The notes under the pieces were generated by a model. The model saw only the letters and a list, made by a program, of their open reading frames with translations. It was not told the DNA's origin and ran no database searches. Source: Selenomonas sp. AB3002 (GTDB lineage Bacteria; Bacillota; Negativicutes; Selenomonadales; Selenomonadaceae). Taken from it: a stretch of 64,000 nt of DNA. The stretch lies in the NCBI RefSeq assembly GCF_000702545.1, contig NZ_JNIO01000008.1:1798001-1862000 (forward strand). The letters run 5' to 3'. Both the position numbers and the translations under genes were made by a program. Below are positions 17,174-26,297 of this stretch, piece by piece (position 1 is the stretch's first letter; every line of letters starts with the position of its first letter).

Positions 17174-17944
17174 TTATTGTTTTAATCTATACTCGCCTCG
17201 GCCCAAGAATTCTACAAAGCCCTTGTCACGCAGATATTGTAGTTGCTGGCGGATTTTTGGCTGAACATTGTGATTTTCCCTGTGGCGCTCTTGCAGATAA
17301 TCGGTGAAGGCATACACGTCCTGCAGGGTGAAGTGTTCCCTGCCTATTTGCTCTAAGCAGTAGAGTACGTCCATGAGCCAGCCCCTAGCCTGTATTCTGC
17401 TGGTGGCAAGGGCTGTGGTGGCGGAGACTTTTTCACAAACGGCTTTAGGGTCAAGGATTTCTCTTTGACTGATGACAGAGATTTTTCCTTGAGCGGGAAT
17501 ATTCTTCCAGGCGATATTGCACCCTGTCCACCCCGCCCGGCGGGCTGTAGGCGGCAGGGGCTTCCTCTTGATGATGATTTCCGAGGTGAAGAAGTAGCTG
17601 GGGATTATCCAGAGGTTTTCTACCATGTATTCAGGGCGCGTGTATTCCATGACGAACAGGTGCGGGTTATTGTCATCCCTGAGCCTTCCCATCATGGTTT
17701 CATAGGCTCCGTCTGCAATTACCGAGCCGAAGCGCCCATTATGGCTTTTCAGTTCGAAGGTGTTCCGGCAATGGGGGCAGCAGAGGTCTGCCACGGGCTT
17801 GTTGTTTTGCAGATGCTCAAGGCGGGGCGCTCCACACATGACACAGTACATGTTTTCAGCGGCCCAGGCTTCCGTAATGACTCTGGCTTGCTGTTGTGGA
17901 CTGTGGTAAGCTGCCCCCAGGTCAGCGTCCATGCGTATGTCCAT
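17174..17944 (-). CDS. DpnI-like methyl-directed (type IIM) restriction endonuclease
   Basis: 256 residues, against 254 for DpnI of Streptococcus pneumoniae, and alignable along its whole length from memory. The PD-(D/E)xK site is intact: D53 in PVAD, E64 and K66 in FELK. The zinc ligands C34, C37, C56 and C59 are present. Conserved blocks include PTARRAGWTGCNI and, in the C-terminal winged helix that in DpnI reads methyladenine, IRQQLQ and GRGEYR. DpnI cuts GATC only when the adenine is methylated on both strands, so this protein should attack incoming Dam-methylated DNA. The ATG at 17944 follows AGGAGG with 6 bases between; this start also gives exactly the DpnI residue numbering. It is followed by its own terminator. 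A methyltransferase gene next to such an enzyme is unusual. Confidence 0.93.
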   Translation of the reverse strand: MDIRMDADLGAAYHSPQQQARVITEAWAAENMYCVMCGAPRLEHLQNNKPVADLCCPHCRNTFELKSHNGRFGSVIADGAYETMMGRLRDDNNPHLFVMEYTRPEYMVENLWIIPSYFFTSEIIIKRKPLPPTARRAGWTGCNIAWKNIPAQGKISVISQREILDPKAVCEKVSATTALATSRIQARGWLMDVLYCLEQIGREHFTLQDVYAFTDYLQERHRENHNVQPKIRQQLQYLRDKGFVEFLGRGEYRLKQ

Positions 17945-17977
17945 GTTTTGCCTCCTGTCGCTGGATCTGAAATACGG

Positions 17978-17996
17978 CTGGCAGAATGAATGCCAG
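17978..17996. promoter_or_regulatory. Small dyad upstream of the DpnI-like gene
   Basis: CTGGCA and TGCCAG flank a 7-base centre, 34-52 bases upstream of the start codon. It could be an operator or a leader hairpin. The rest of the 96-base gap to the Rpn gene shows no clear promoter. Confidence 0.3.
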
Positions 17997-18040
17997 ACGT
18001 ACAAAATGTCATGAAAGTATTTTTCGCTTACCGACTTGCC

Positions 18041-18289
18041 TTACCAATTTGCTTCCACATACTTATTTGCCGTTTTGTCATCGAGTCCGAAAACTTCTGC
18101 CAACTTGAGGGCAATGGTTTTCTTGTCCAGGTTAAGGCTTTTCAGTGCAACTACCGTGCCCCTGATGCCTTTCTTTTCGCCTCGTTCTTCGCCCCTTTTT
18201 TCGGCATAACTCAATTGTGCTGCCTGGTCGCGACGGAATTTCTCTGCCTTCTCATAAGACCTTCTGGCCACTTCGTCTTTGGTGAACAT
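18041..18289 (-). CDS. Candidate internal RpnS-like product within the Rpn gene
   Basis: An in-frame ATG at 18289 (MFTKDEV...) is preceded by GGAGG (18298-18302) at 8 bases, an ideal ribosome site inside the gene. It would give an 82-residue protein equal to the C-terminal domain without the nuclease core. In Escherichia coli, rpn genes are known to make such short in-frame proteins that block the full-length nuclease. The ribosome site falls on codons for Met-Glu-Val, so it could also be chance. Confidence 0.4.
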   Translation of the reverse strand: MFTKDEVARRSYEKAEKFRRDQAAQLSYAEKRGEERGEKKGIRGTVVALKSLNLDKKTIALKLAEVFGLDDKTANKYVEANW

Positions 18290-18910
18290 GTCTTCCACCT
18301 CCATTGCCTCTTTTATGGCCTCTTCACCGGCGGCTATTTCCTCCAGTTCCTCATCAGAGGTAGCAGGAGAAAAATATGCCGCCCATTTTTCCATGCGGTT
18401 CATGTCCTTTACGCTCTTGCTCTTGAACTTCGGCAGTTCAAGGAAGTGTATTTCCAGCTTGTCCGTCAGCTGGCACTGGGTCTTGATATCGTAGATGCCA
18501 AAACAACTGTGCATATCGGTGTACTGCTTTTCATTGAACAGGTTGAAGCCCAGAATGTTGATGGCAATGGTACGCTTTAGCTGGTCGTATTCCTCGCCGC
18601 GCTTCAAATCGGCATAGTTTCGCGCCCAGTAGAACAGGGAACGCTCCCCCATGGCAGCCAGAGCATTGACCTGCATTTCGATATTGACCTTAGTGCCGGA
18701 AGCCGTACGCCCCAGTATGTCAAGGCGCGACTCCTTGCCCTCATACTCATCAGAGTCAATCTCCCGGTCGATGAACTCAATGTCCACCAGTTGCTCAGTG
18801 CCCTGAAACTCAAGGAAAGCATTGATAAGTGCAAGAGTAATCTTAGGATACTTTGCGAAGATTGCTTTGAAAACCGCATCATTGGTGCGGTTGATGCGAA
18901 AAGCCGCCAT
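18041..18910 (-). CDS. Rpn-family PD-(D/E)xK nuclease (transposase-like)
   Basis: A 289-residue protein of the Rpn/COG5464 family: an N-terminal start typical of the family (FRINRTNDAVFKAIF...), the nuclease core with RLDILGR...VNIEMQV (Asp, and Glu-x-Gln as in PD-(D/E)xK enzymes), and a helical, highly charged C-terminus. Family members cut DNA and have been linked to recombination and phage defence. The ATG at 18910 is preceded by GGGAGG at 7 bases; earlier in-frame ATGs are poorly placed. It lies upstream of the DpnI-like gene on the same strand and completes a three-gene nucleic-acid-enzyme island inside the duplicated atpC arms. An internal start may produce a short C-terminal protein as well. 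Confidence 0.88.
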   Translation of the reverse strand: MAAFRINRTNDAVFKAIFAKYPKITLALINAFLEFQGTEQLVDIEFIDREIDSDEYEGKESRLDILGRTASGTKVNIEMQVNALAAMGERSLFYWARNYADLKRGEEYDQLKRTIAINILGFNLFNEKQYTDMHSCFGIYDIKTQCQLTDKLEIHFLELPKFKSKSVKDMNRMEKWAAYFSPATSDEELEEIAAGEEAIKEAMEVEDMFTKDEVARRSYEKAEKFRRDQAAQLSYAEKRGEERGEKKGIRGTVVALKSLNLDKKTIALKLAEVFGLDDKTANKYVEANW

Positions 18911-18976
18911 GGTCATTCCTCCCATTTCTTCTTTTATTTTATGACTTTGCCTTTTGAAAAACAACACTTCTCCACT

Positions 18977-19014
18977 AAAAAATGGCTGTGCAATTATTAT
19001 GCAACAGCCATTTT
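18977..19014. terminator. Terminator after atpC, the present end of the atp operon
   Basis: AAAATGGCTGTGCA and TGCAACAGCCATTTT pair with one bulge around an AT-rich 7-base loop; the minus strand then has a T run. It ends the atp operon before the Rpn gene, whose start is 67 bases further on. Confidence 0.8.
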
Positions 19015-19021
19015 AATCGTC

Positions 19022-19465
19022 TTAAAGGCTATATTCAGTTCCGCTGGCCTTGAGTCTGGCCATGGCTCTCATGAGAGCCAGTTCGGCGCGCTTTTCGTCA
19101 ATGCTTTGCTTGACCTCGGGAGTGCCGGTCTTGAATTTTTCCAGACGCTCCCTGGCGCGGTCGAAAGCCCGCTGGGCGCGGTTTACGTCAATGTCCACGG
19201 GGGCTTCTGCCGCCGTTGCCAGTACCGTGACTTTTTCAGGAGTTACCTCCATGAAGCCGCCGGCGCAGGCTATGAGCTGCTCGTCCCTGCCGTCCTCGAA
19301 CTTCACCCTCAGGGCGTGGGGCTCAAGGCCGGTGACCAGGGGGGCGTGCTTGGGCAGGATGCCCAGCTCGCCGCCAGTGGAACGGACGATGACCATGCGG
19401 ACGTCCTCTGAATAGACCACCTTGTCAGGGGAAACTATCTCCAGCCTGGTTGTAGCTAACGCCAT
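19022..19465 (-). CDS. atpC: ATP synthase epsilon subunit (operon copy)
   Basis: A 147-residue epsilon subunit of F1, on the central stalk with gamma; it couples rotation and can inhibit hydrolysis through its C-terminal helices. It lies 5 bases after the atpD stop, the normal operon position, so this is the functional partner of the complete operon. The protein differs from the second copy at 15469-15912 at a single residue. The central and 5' part of the gene is almost identical in DNA to that copy while the 3' third is clearly diverged, suggesting gene conversion between them. Confidence 0.95.
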   Translation of the reverse strand: MALATTRLEIVSPDKVVYSEDVRMVIVRSTGGELGILPKHAPLVTGLEPHALRVKFEDGRDEQLIACAGGFMEVTPEKVTVLATAAEAPVDIDVNRAQRAFDRARERLEKFKTGTPEVKQSIDEKRAELALMRAMARLKASGTEYSL

Positions 19466-19470
19466 CTAAA

Positions 19471-20943
<1,473 letters not shown>

Positions 20944-21807
20944 TTACTTCAGGGCTTCTGCGCCGCTGACGATCTCGTTGAGCTCCGTGGTGATGCCTGC
21001 CTGACGTACCTTGTTGTAATGCAGCTCCAGCTTGGAGATAAGCTCTGCCGCATTGTCGGTAGCGTTGCTCATTGCATTCATGCGGGAGGACAACTCACTG
21101 GCTGCCGCCTGCAGCAGGGCTGCATAGACAGTAGTGTAGAGGTACTGGGGCAGCATGTGCCCAAGCACCGCCTCCGCCGAAGGCTCATAGATGTACTCGG
21201 TGCCGGGGCCCTTCGCCTCACCGGCTTCCCCCTCCGGTGCCACGAAAGGCAGCAGCTGCACTGTCTCGGGCACGCAGGAAATAGCCGATACGAAGCGGGT
21301 GTAGACCATCTGCACATCAGAGATTTCTCCGCTTTCGAATCTCTCTATGATGTGGCGGGCAATCTTCTGGGCATGCTCAAAATGAGGCTTCTCAGAAAAG
21401 CCCGTGAAGGTCTCGGCCACGTTATAATTTCTGTGCTTGAAGAAATCCCGGGGCTTGCGGCCCACAGTGACTACTTCGGTGGTCGCCTTATCCTCGATGG
21501 ACTGGAGAGCTTCCTTGCAGGCATTGCTGGAATATGCTCCAGCCAGGCCCTTGTCAGCTGCCATCACCAGCACCAGGCGGTGTCCCTCCTCATGGGTTTC
21601 AAGCAGAGGATGGGAGAACTCGCCACCCACGGTCACGGCAATCTCCTTCACCACCTCAGACACCTTTTCCGCATAGGGACGGTTGGCCTGGGCTGCCTCC
21701 TTGGCATGGCGCATACGGGACGTAGCCACCATGTCCATGGCGTTGGTGATCTGCTGGATGCTCTTGACGCTCTTGGTACGGCGCTTGATGTCTTGTAAGC
21801 TAGGCAT
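20944..21807 (-). CDS. atpG: ATP synthase gamma subunit
   Basis: A 287-residue central-shaft subunit. The N-terminal (SLQDIKRRTKSVKSIQQITNAM...) and C-terminal (...MSNATDNAAELISKLELHYN...) helices that form the coiled-coil axle are present. It rotates inside the alpha3-beta3 ring. It lies between atpA and atpD with short gaps in the standard order. Confidence 0.97.
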   Translation of the reverse strand: MPSLQDIKRRTKSVKSIQQITNAMDMVATSRMRHAKEAAQANRPYAEKVSEVVKEIAVTVGGEFSHPLLETHEEGHRLVLVMAADKGLAGAYSSNACKEALQSIEDKATTEVVTVGRKPRDFFKHRNYNVAETFTGFSEKPHFEHAQKIARHIIERFESGEISDVQMVYTRFVSAISCVPETVQLLPFVAPEGEAGEAKGPGTEYIYEPSAEAVLGHMLPQYLYTTVYAALLQAAASELSSRMNAMSNATDNAAELISKLELHYNKVRQAGITTELNEIVSGAEALK

Positions 21808-21819
21808 GAAAATCCCTCC

Positions 21820-23355
21820 TTACGCCATCTTGTAGTCCACGGTTTCCTTGAACTCCTCGATAGCCTGGGAGATTTCCTTCTCAAGAGCATCATCCAGTTT
21901 CTTCTGCTCTGCAATCTTCTTGCCGGTGTCGGGATGGGAAGTGTGCATGAACTTGATGAAGTCATCCTGGAACTTCACGACCTTGTCCACGGGGATATCC
22001 GTCAGGAAGCCGCGGACAGCGGTGAAGATGGTCAGCACCTGATCCTCAACGGAAAGAGGTGAATACTGGGCCTGCTTCAAGGTCTCAACCATGCGCACGC
22101 CGCGGTCCAGCTGTGCCTTGGTAGCCTTGTCCAGGTCGGAGGCGAACTGGGCGAAAGCTGCCAGCTCGCGGTACTGGGCCAGGTCCAGACGCATGGTACC
22201 AGCCACCTGCTTCATGGCCTTGATCTGGGCGGAACCGCCTACGCGGGAGACGGAAAGGCCCACGCTGATAGCCGGGCGGATACCGGAATAGAAAGCATCC
22301 GTCTCCAGCATGATCTGGCCGTCGGTGATGGAGATGACGTTGGTAGGAATGTAGGCCGAAACGTCGCCTGCCAGAGTCTCGATGATGGGCAGCGCCGTGA
22401 TGGAACCTGCACCCAGCTCGTCGGAGAGCTTGGCTGCGCGCTCCAGGAGGCGGGAGTGGAGGTAGAAGACATCGCCCGGATATGCCTCACGTCCGGGGGG
22501 ACGGCGAAGCAGCAGGGACATGGCACGGTAAGCTGCAGCGTGCTTGGTAAGGTCATCGTACACGCAGAGGCAGTGGCCGCCGTGGCCATTCTCATCCTTG
22601 GTGTACATGAAGTACTCAGCCATGGCTACGCCGGCATAAGGTGCCAGATACTGCAGCGGTGCGCTGTCAGAAGCGGTAGCTGCCACCACGATGGAATACT
22701 CCATAGCGCCGTGGTCTTCCAGGGTCTTCACCACACGAGCTACAGTGGAGGCCTTCTGGCCGATAGCCACGTAGACGCAGATGCAGTTCTGGCCCTTCTG
22801 GTTGATGATGGTATCGGTGGCGATAGCCGTCTTGCCGGTACCGCGGTCGCCGATGATGAGCTCGCGCTGGCCGCGCCCGATGGGCACCAGGGCATCGATA
22901 GCCTTGAGGCCGGTCTGGAGAGGCTCATGGACGGACTTGCGGTCTGCAATGCCCGGTGCCTTGAACTCTACAGGGCGGGACTCCGTAGTCTTGATGGGGC
23001 CCTTGCCGTCGATGGGACGGCCCAGGGCATCCACCACGCGGCCAATCATGGCCTTGCCCACGGGCACCTGCATGATCCTGCCCGTACGCTTGACGGTGTC
23101 GCCTTCCTTGATTTCCACGTCGCCGCCCAGGATAACGGCACCGACGTTGTCCTGCTCAAGGTTCAGGACCAAACCATATATATCATTGCCGAAATCGAGG
23201 AGCTCGCCTGCCATAGCCTTGTCCAGGCCATGGATATGGGCGATGCCGTCGCCGATTTCGATAACCGTGCCAACATCATCCACATTCAGATCTACATTGT
23301 AGTTCTTGATCTGGTCTTTGATGATCGCGGTTATTTCTTCCGGATTCATTTTCAT
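21820..23355 (-). CDS. atpA: ATP synthase alpha subunit
   Basis: A 511-residue non-catalytic nucleotide-binding F1 subunit with the P-loop [10 protein letters not shown] and the usual RGxR-free N-terminus [14 protein letters not shown]. The ATG at 23355 has GGGGTGA 9 bases upstream; an ATG two codons later is equally possible. A 211-base gap holding a palindromic element separates it from atpH, which is unusual for this operon. Confidence 0.97.
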   Translation of the reverse strand: MKMNPEEITAIIKDQIKNYNVDLNVDDVGTVIEIGDGIAHIHGLDKAMAGELLDFGNDIYGLVLNLEQDNVGAVILGGDVEIKEGDTVKRTGRIMQVPVGKAMIGRVVDALGRPIDGKGPIKTTESRPVEFKAPGIADRKSVHEPLQTGLKAIDALVPIGRGQRELIIGDRGTGKTAIATDTIINQKGQNCICVYVAIGQKASTVARVVKTLEDHGAMEYSIVVAATASDSAPLQYLAPYAGVAMAEYFMYTKDENGHGGHCLCVYDDLTKHAAAYRAMSLLLRRPPGREAYPGDVFYLHSRLLERAAKLSDELGAGSITALPIIETLAGDVSAYIPTNVISITDGQIMLETDAFYSGIRPAISVGLSVSRVGGSAQIKAMKQVAGTMRLDLAQYRELAAFAQFASDLDKATKAQLDRGVRMVETLKQAQYSPLSVEDQVLTIFTAVRGFLTDIPVDKVVKFQDDFIKFMHTSHPDTGKKIAEQKKLDDALEKEISQAIEEFKETVDYKMA

Positions 23356-23431
23356 ATTTCGCTGTCACCCCAGTTTCTTTATCCTCTGTCCGCACAAAAC
23401 ACGAACAGTTCAATTGGCCACGGAACCTTCC

Positions 23432-23565
23432 ATAAATAACCTGCTGCTATGCTTGTCTAAATCTCCTCAGCCTGCGTTGTCGTCGTTCGACGTAGCACCG
23501 CTACGTCTCGCTCCTTCGCCTTGACTGAGAAAATTTATCCTGCGCATATCTAGCACGTTATTTAT
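23432..23565. repeat. Palindromic intergenic element, family B, copy 1, inside the atp operon
   Basis: The ends ATAAATAAC and GTTATTTAT are perfect 9-base inverted repeats with imperfect pairing further in, and the centre GACGTAGC-acc-GCTACGTC (23489-23507) is a perfect hairpin. Read on the minus strand, its core (AAGGCGA...GTAGCGGTGCTACGTCGA...ACAACGCAG) closely resembles the core of the element at 26298-26461. It sits between atpH and atpA in the transcribed operon. Confidence 0.7.
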
Positions 23566-23566
23566 T

Positions 23567-24106
23567 TCAGCTTCCTAGGAGCTGTGCTGTCATTTCCTGC
23601 AGGCGTCCCTTCACGGAGCCGTCAATGCGCTTGTCGCCAATGCGCACCACCACGCCGCCGATCAGGCTCTCGTCCTTGTGGGTGCGGAGAGTGATCTCCT
23701 TGCCCGTGACGGAAGCCAACTTCTTCTGGATCTTCTCCTGCTGTGAGGAGGTCAGCTCCTGGGCGCTGGTAACATCAGCCACCACAATGCCCCGGGCCTC
23801 ATTGGACAGGCTGCGGTAGATATCCTCGATAGCCTCGAAGAGCTCTATGCGACGCTTGTCCACCAAAAGGTAGAGGAAATTAAGTACAGTCTTGGAAAGT
23901 TCCCCGTCAAAAAGCTTCCGCAGCAGTTCCTTCTTGTCCTCCCTCTGAATCTGGGGATTGGCAAGATAGCTTTTCAGCTGCGGAGCGCTGTCCAGGTCCT
24001 TTCGCACAGAGGCAAGCTCCTCACCGTAGGGGATGAGCTTTCCCTCTTCCTGCGCCAGCTCGAACATAGCCTTGGAGTACTTGCGCGCTAACTGTAAATT
24101 CAGCAT
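23567..24106 (-). CDS. atpH: ATP synthase delta subunit
   Basis: A 179-residue peripheral-stalk subunit (OSCP type) linking F1 to the b subunits. It has the N-terminal helical bundle beginning LARKYSKAMFELA and the C-terminal strand region VVRIGDKRIDGSVKGRLQ. Its start overlaps the atpF stop by 7 bases. Its stop lies just beside the palindromic element. Confidence 0.95.
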   Translation of the reverse strand: MLNLQLARKYSKAMFELAQEEGKLIPYGEELASVRKDLDSAPQLKSYLANPQIQREDKKELLRKLFDGELSKTVLNFLYLLVDKRRIELFEAIEDIYRSLSNEARGIVVADVTSAQELTSSQQEKIQKKLASVTGKEITLRTHKDESLIGGVVVRIGDKRIDGSVKGRLQEMTAQLLGS

Positions 24107-24603
24107 GACAAATCACCAATCTTATTTTTATCGAGCTTTGCCACAAAATCGCCGATAAGCTGCTCGTTCTCGGCAGCGTCCAGGTTCTTGGAGATGATTT
24201 TGCCAGCAGCAGCCATGGACAGAGCCACCATCTGGGTGCGCAGCTCTTCCACTGCACGCTCCCTGTCGCGCTCGATCTCAGCCTTGGCGGCCTTCTTCAT
24301 CTGCTCAATCTCCCGCTCCGTATCGGCTTTGCGGGCTGCACGGTACTCTTCCGCACGTTCCTCGGCTCTCGCCTGTATCTCCTGGGCACGAGCGCTGGCT
24401 TCTGCAAGCTTTGCCTTGTAGTCAGCCAGCACAGCCTCAGCAGCTGCCGCATCGTCATCAGCACGCTGAATGCTGTCGGCAATGCGGTTCTCACGGGCCT
24501 TCAGCATGCTCACGACCGGCTTGTAAGCCAGCCAGTGGAGCAGGGCCACCAGGATCAGGAAGTTCAGGATCTGCGCAACCAGCGTCATGTTCAGATCTAT
24601 CAA
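24100..24603 (-). CDS. atpF: ATP synthase b subunit
   Basis: A 167-residue peripheral-stalk subunit: one N-terminal membrane helix (~7-27) followed by a long charged coiled coil rich in Ala, Glu and Arg. The TTG start at 24603 has GGGAGG 8 bases upstream; an ATG five codons later is further from that site. It dimerises and holds F1 against rotation. Confidence 0.95.
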   Translation of the reverse strand: MIDLNMTLVAQILNFLILVALLHWLAYKPVVSMLKARENRIADSIQRADDDAAAAEAVLADYKAKLAEASARAQEIQARAEERAEEYRAARKADTEREIEQMKKAAKAEIERDRERAVEELRTQMVALSMAAAGKIISKNLDAAENEQLIGDFVAKLDKNKIGDLSC

Positions 24604-24643
24604 TTCCTATGCCTCCCTTCAATCATCAAACAAGATAAGAGTC

Positions 24644-24895
24644 TTATTTGATCAGCGGGTTAGCATAGAGCATGATCAGAGCCACGACCGTTGCGATGAT
24701 GGCCATGGACTCGATGAGGCCGACGGAGATCAGGGTATTGGTGAAGAGCTTGCTGCCTGCCTCAGGCTGACGGGAAAGACCCTCGATGAAACGGCTGGTG
24801 ACAAGACCATCACCTACGCCAGCGCCAATAGCGGCAAGACCCATCGTAATACCTGCGCCAACCAGAGCAGCGGCTACCATAATTGCGTTTTCCAT
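24644..24895 (-). CDS. atpE: ATP synthase c subunit with a two-carboxylate ion site
   Basis: An 83-residue hairpin of two membrane helices joined by the polar loop RQPEA. The ion-carrying carboxylate is E62 in helix 2, followed by S63. In helix 1, D29 occupies the position that is Gln in the sodium-binding rings of Ilyobacter and Propionigenium (VGDG in place of VGQG). Two acidic residues plus the Ser fit the two-carboxylate motif described for a Fusobacterium sodium ATP synthase, but the Thr and Tyr that help bind sodium there are Met64 and Ile67 here. Sodium coupling is therefore possible but not proven. Confidence 0.95.
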   Translation of the reverse strand: MENAIMVAAALVGAGITMGLAAIGAGVGDGLVTSRFIEGLSRQPEAGSKLFTNTLISVGLIESMAIIATVVALIMLYANPLIK

Positions 24896-24931
24896 GAAAA
24901 AATCCTCCTTAAATAATGAAAGATAAGAAAA

Positions 24932-25603
24932 TTACTCTTCATCCTCTTTGACTGCGTTGGCGAAATACGCCATGGACAGCATCGTAAAGATGAACGCCTG
25001 CACGGCACCGATGAAGATACTGAAAGCCAACCAGATAACTGACGGCACCGGCATCCAGATCGGCATGAGTTTCAGCAGGATGATGATGAGGATCTCACCT
25101 GCCAGGATGTTGCCGAAGAGACGGAAGGACAATGTGATTGGCTTCGCAATCTCTTCAATGGCGTTGATGATGACAAAGACCGGCGTTGGCTTGAAGAAAT
25201 GGCCGATATAATGGCCGCCCTTCCTTGCCACACCCAGCACGTGCACCATCACGATGACCAGCAGGGCCAGGCCCAAAGTGGTGTTCAGGTCATTGGTAGG
25301 AGACGCCATCCCAGGGATGAGTCCCAGCCAGTTTGACACCAGCAGGAACATGAAAAGCGAGATGATGAAGGGAGCCAAAAACATGCCGCCCTTGCCCATG
25401 GTGCCTTTCATCTGCGCCTGCAGACCTTCAACGACCATCTCTATCACATTCTGCCAGCCGCTGGGTACCAAAGAAAGGTTCCGAACAGCCAGGAAGGCAA
25501 TGATGAGGACGATCGCCATGGTGAGCCAAGTCATGCAGAGGGTTTCCCAGTTAAAGGTCATACCAGCCCATTGCACAACTTCGCGAACACCGATTTCATG
25601 CAT
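24932..25603 (-). CDS. atpB: ATP synthase a subunit
   Basis: A 223-residue integral membrane stator subunit with five to six membrane helices. The essential Arg that faces the c ring is in the conserved LSFRLFGN segment of the fourth helix. It provides the two half-channels for protons or sodium. It is followed by atpE after a 36-base gap in the standard operon order. Confidence 0.96.
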   Translation of the reverse strand: MHEIGVREVVQWAGMTFNWETLCMTWLTMAIVLIIAFLAVRNLSLVPSGWQNVIEMVVEGLQAQMKGTMGKGGMFLAPFIISLFMFLLVSNWLGLIPGMASPTNDLNTTLGLALLVIVMVHVLGVARKGGHYIGHFFKPTPVFVIINAIEEIAKPITLSFRLFGNILAGEILIIILLKLMPIWMPVPSVIWLAFSIFIGAVQAFIFTMLSMAYFANAVKEDEE

Positions 25604-25724
25604 AAACCTCTACCTCCTCCAGGGCTTTGCCCCAATATTTTTAGGGCGGATTGCTCCGCCATTTGGAACTGTCCGTAAATTTTTGCTTTACTTACTTTCA
25701 ATTCCTTATGAGAACCGGCGCCTT

Positions 25725-26123
25725 TCAGCTCCGTTTTCCCTTCTTGAGATTATTGCCTATCATCAACACCAGAGCCGTCAGATAGACCGTGAGAAATCCC
25801 AGCACCGTCACCGCAAAGACCTGGGTGCCGATCCTGGCCGCTACGCCAAAGATAAGTGCCAGGGTAAGAAGCCTCAGAATAAGGCCAAAGAGCATTTCCT
25901 TCTTGGCACCTTGCGCGCTCATCCCCGCGCTGCGGAAGGTGCGGTAGACCAAAGTCCAAAGGTAGGCTCCCGCTGCCAGATACCCGATGAACAGGGCTCC
26001 TATCAGCTGCGCCCCGCCGGATGCCATGAGGCTCAGGCAGAGCATGGCCGTGAAGACCGCCAGGGTCAGGCAAAAGGGCCTTTTGATTTCTCCCAGTGCT
26101 TCTTTCAAAACAGAGGTATCCAT
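25725..26123 (-). CDS. atpI: ATP synthase subunit I-like membrane protein
   Basis: A 132-residue protein with four membrane helices at the position of atpI, ahead of atpB. AtpI proteins help assemble the c ring. Sequence matches to this family are weak by eye, so the call rests on topology, size and place. I start at the ATG at 26123, which has GGGAG 9 bases upstream; the frame is open 12 codons further. It is the first gene after the atp promoter at 26221-26249. Confidence 0.75.
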   Translation of the reverse strand: MDTSVLKEALGEIKRPFCLTLAVFTAMLCLSLMASGGAQLIGALFIGYLAAGAYLWTLVYRTFRSAGMSAQGAKKEMLFGLILRLLTLALIFGVAARIGTQVFAVTVLGFLTVYLTALVLMIGNNLKKGKRS

Positions 26124-26139
26124 TCGCAAATTCTCCCAC

Positions 26140-26166
26140 AAGTGCATTATTCTACACAATGCACTT
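26140..26166 (-). promoter_or_regulatory. Hairpin in the atp operon leader
   Basis: AAGTGCATT (26140-26148) and AATGCACTT (26158-26166) form a perfect 9-base stem with a 9-base loop, just upstream of the atpI ribosome site. It could protect the mRNA end or modulate translation. Confidence 0.4.
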
Positions 26167-26220
26167 TATTCCTGCCTGCAGCAAAGAAAATAAGCATTTT
26201 CCCACTTGCACGCAGTTTTT

Positions 26221-26249
26221 ATTATAAGATATTACTTTGTTTATCGCAA
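26221..26249 (-). promoter_or_regulatory. Promoter of the atp operon
   Basis: On the minus strand TTGCGA (26244-26249) and a perfect TATAAT (26221-26226) with a 17-base spacer, about 100 bases upstream of atpI. It makes atpI-B-E-F-H-A-G-D-C a unit separate from atpZ. Confidence 0.65.
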
Positions 26250-26297
26250 GTGAAGATTATCATAATCGCCATGAATTATTCCTATTGTATCATAACT

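Noticed and set aside
16153-17944. Calling the two island genes a standard type II restriction-modification pair
   Set aside because: The nuclease is of the DpnI type, which cuts methylated DNA, so a cognate protective adenine methylase would be self-defeating. They are reported separately instead.
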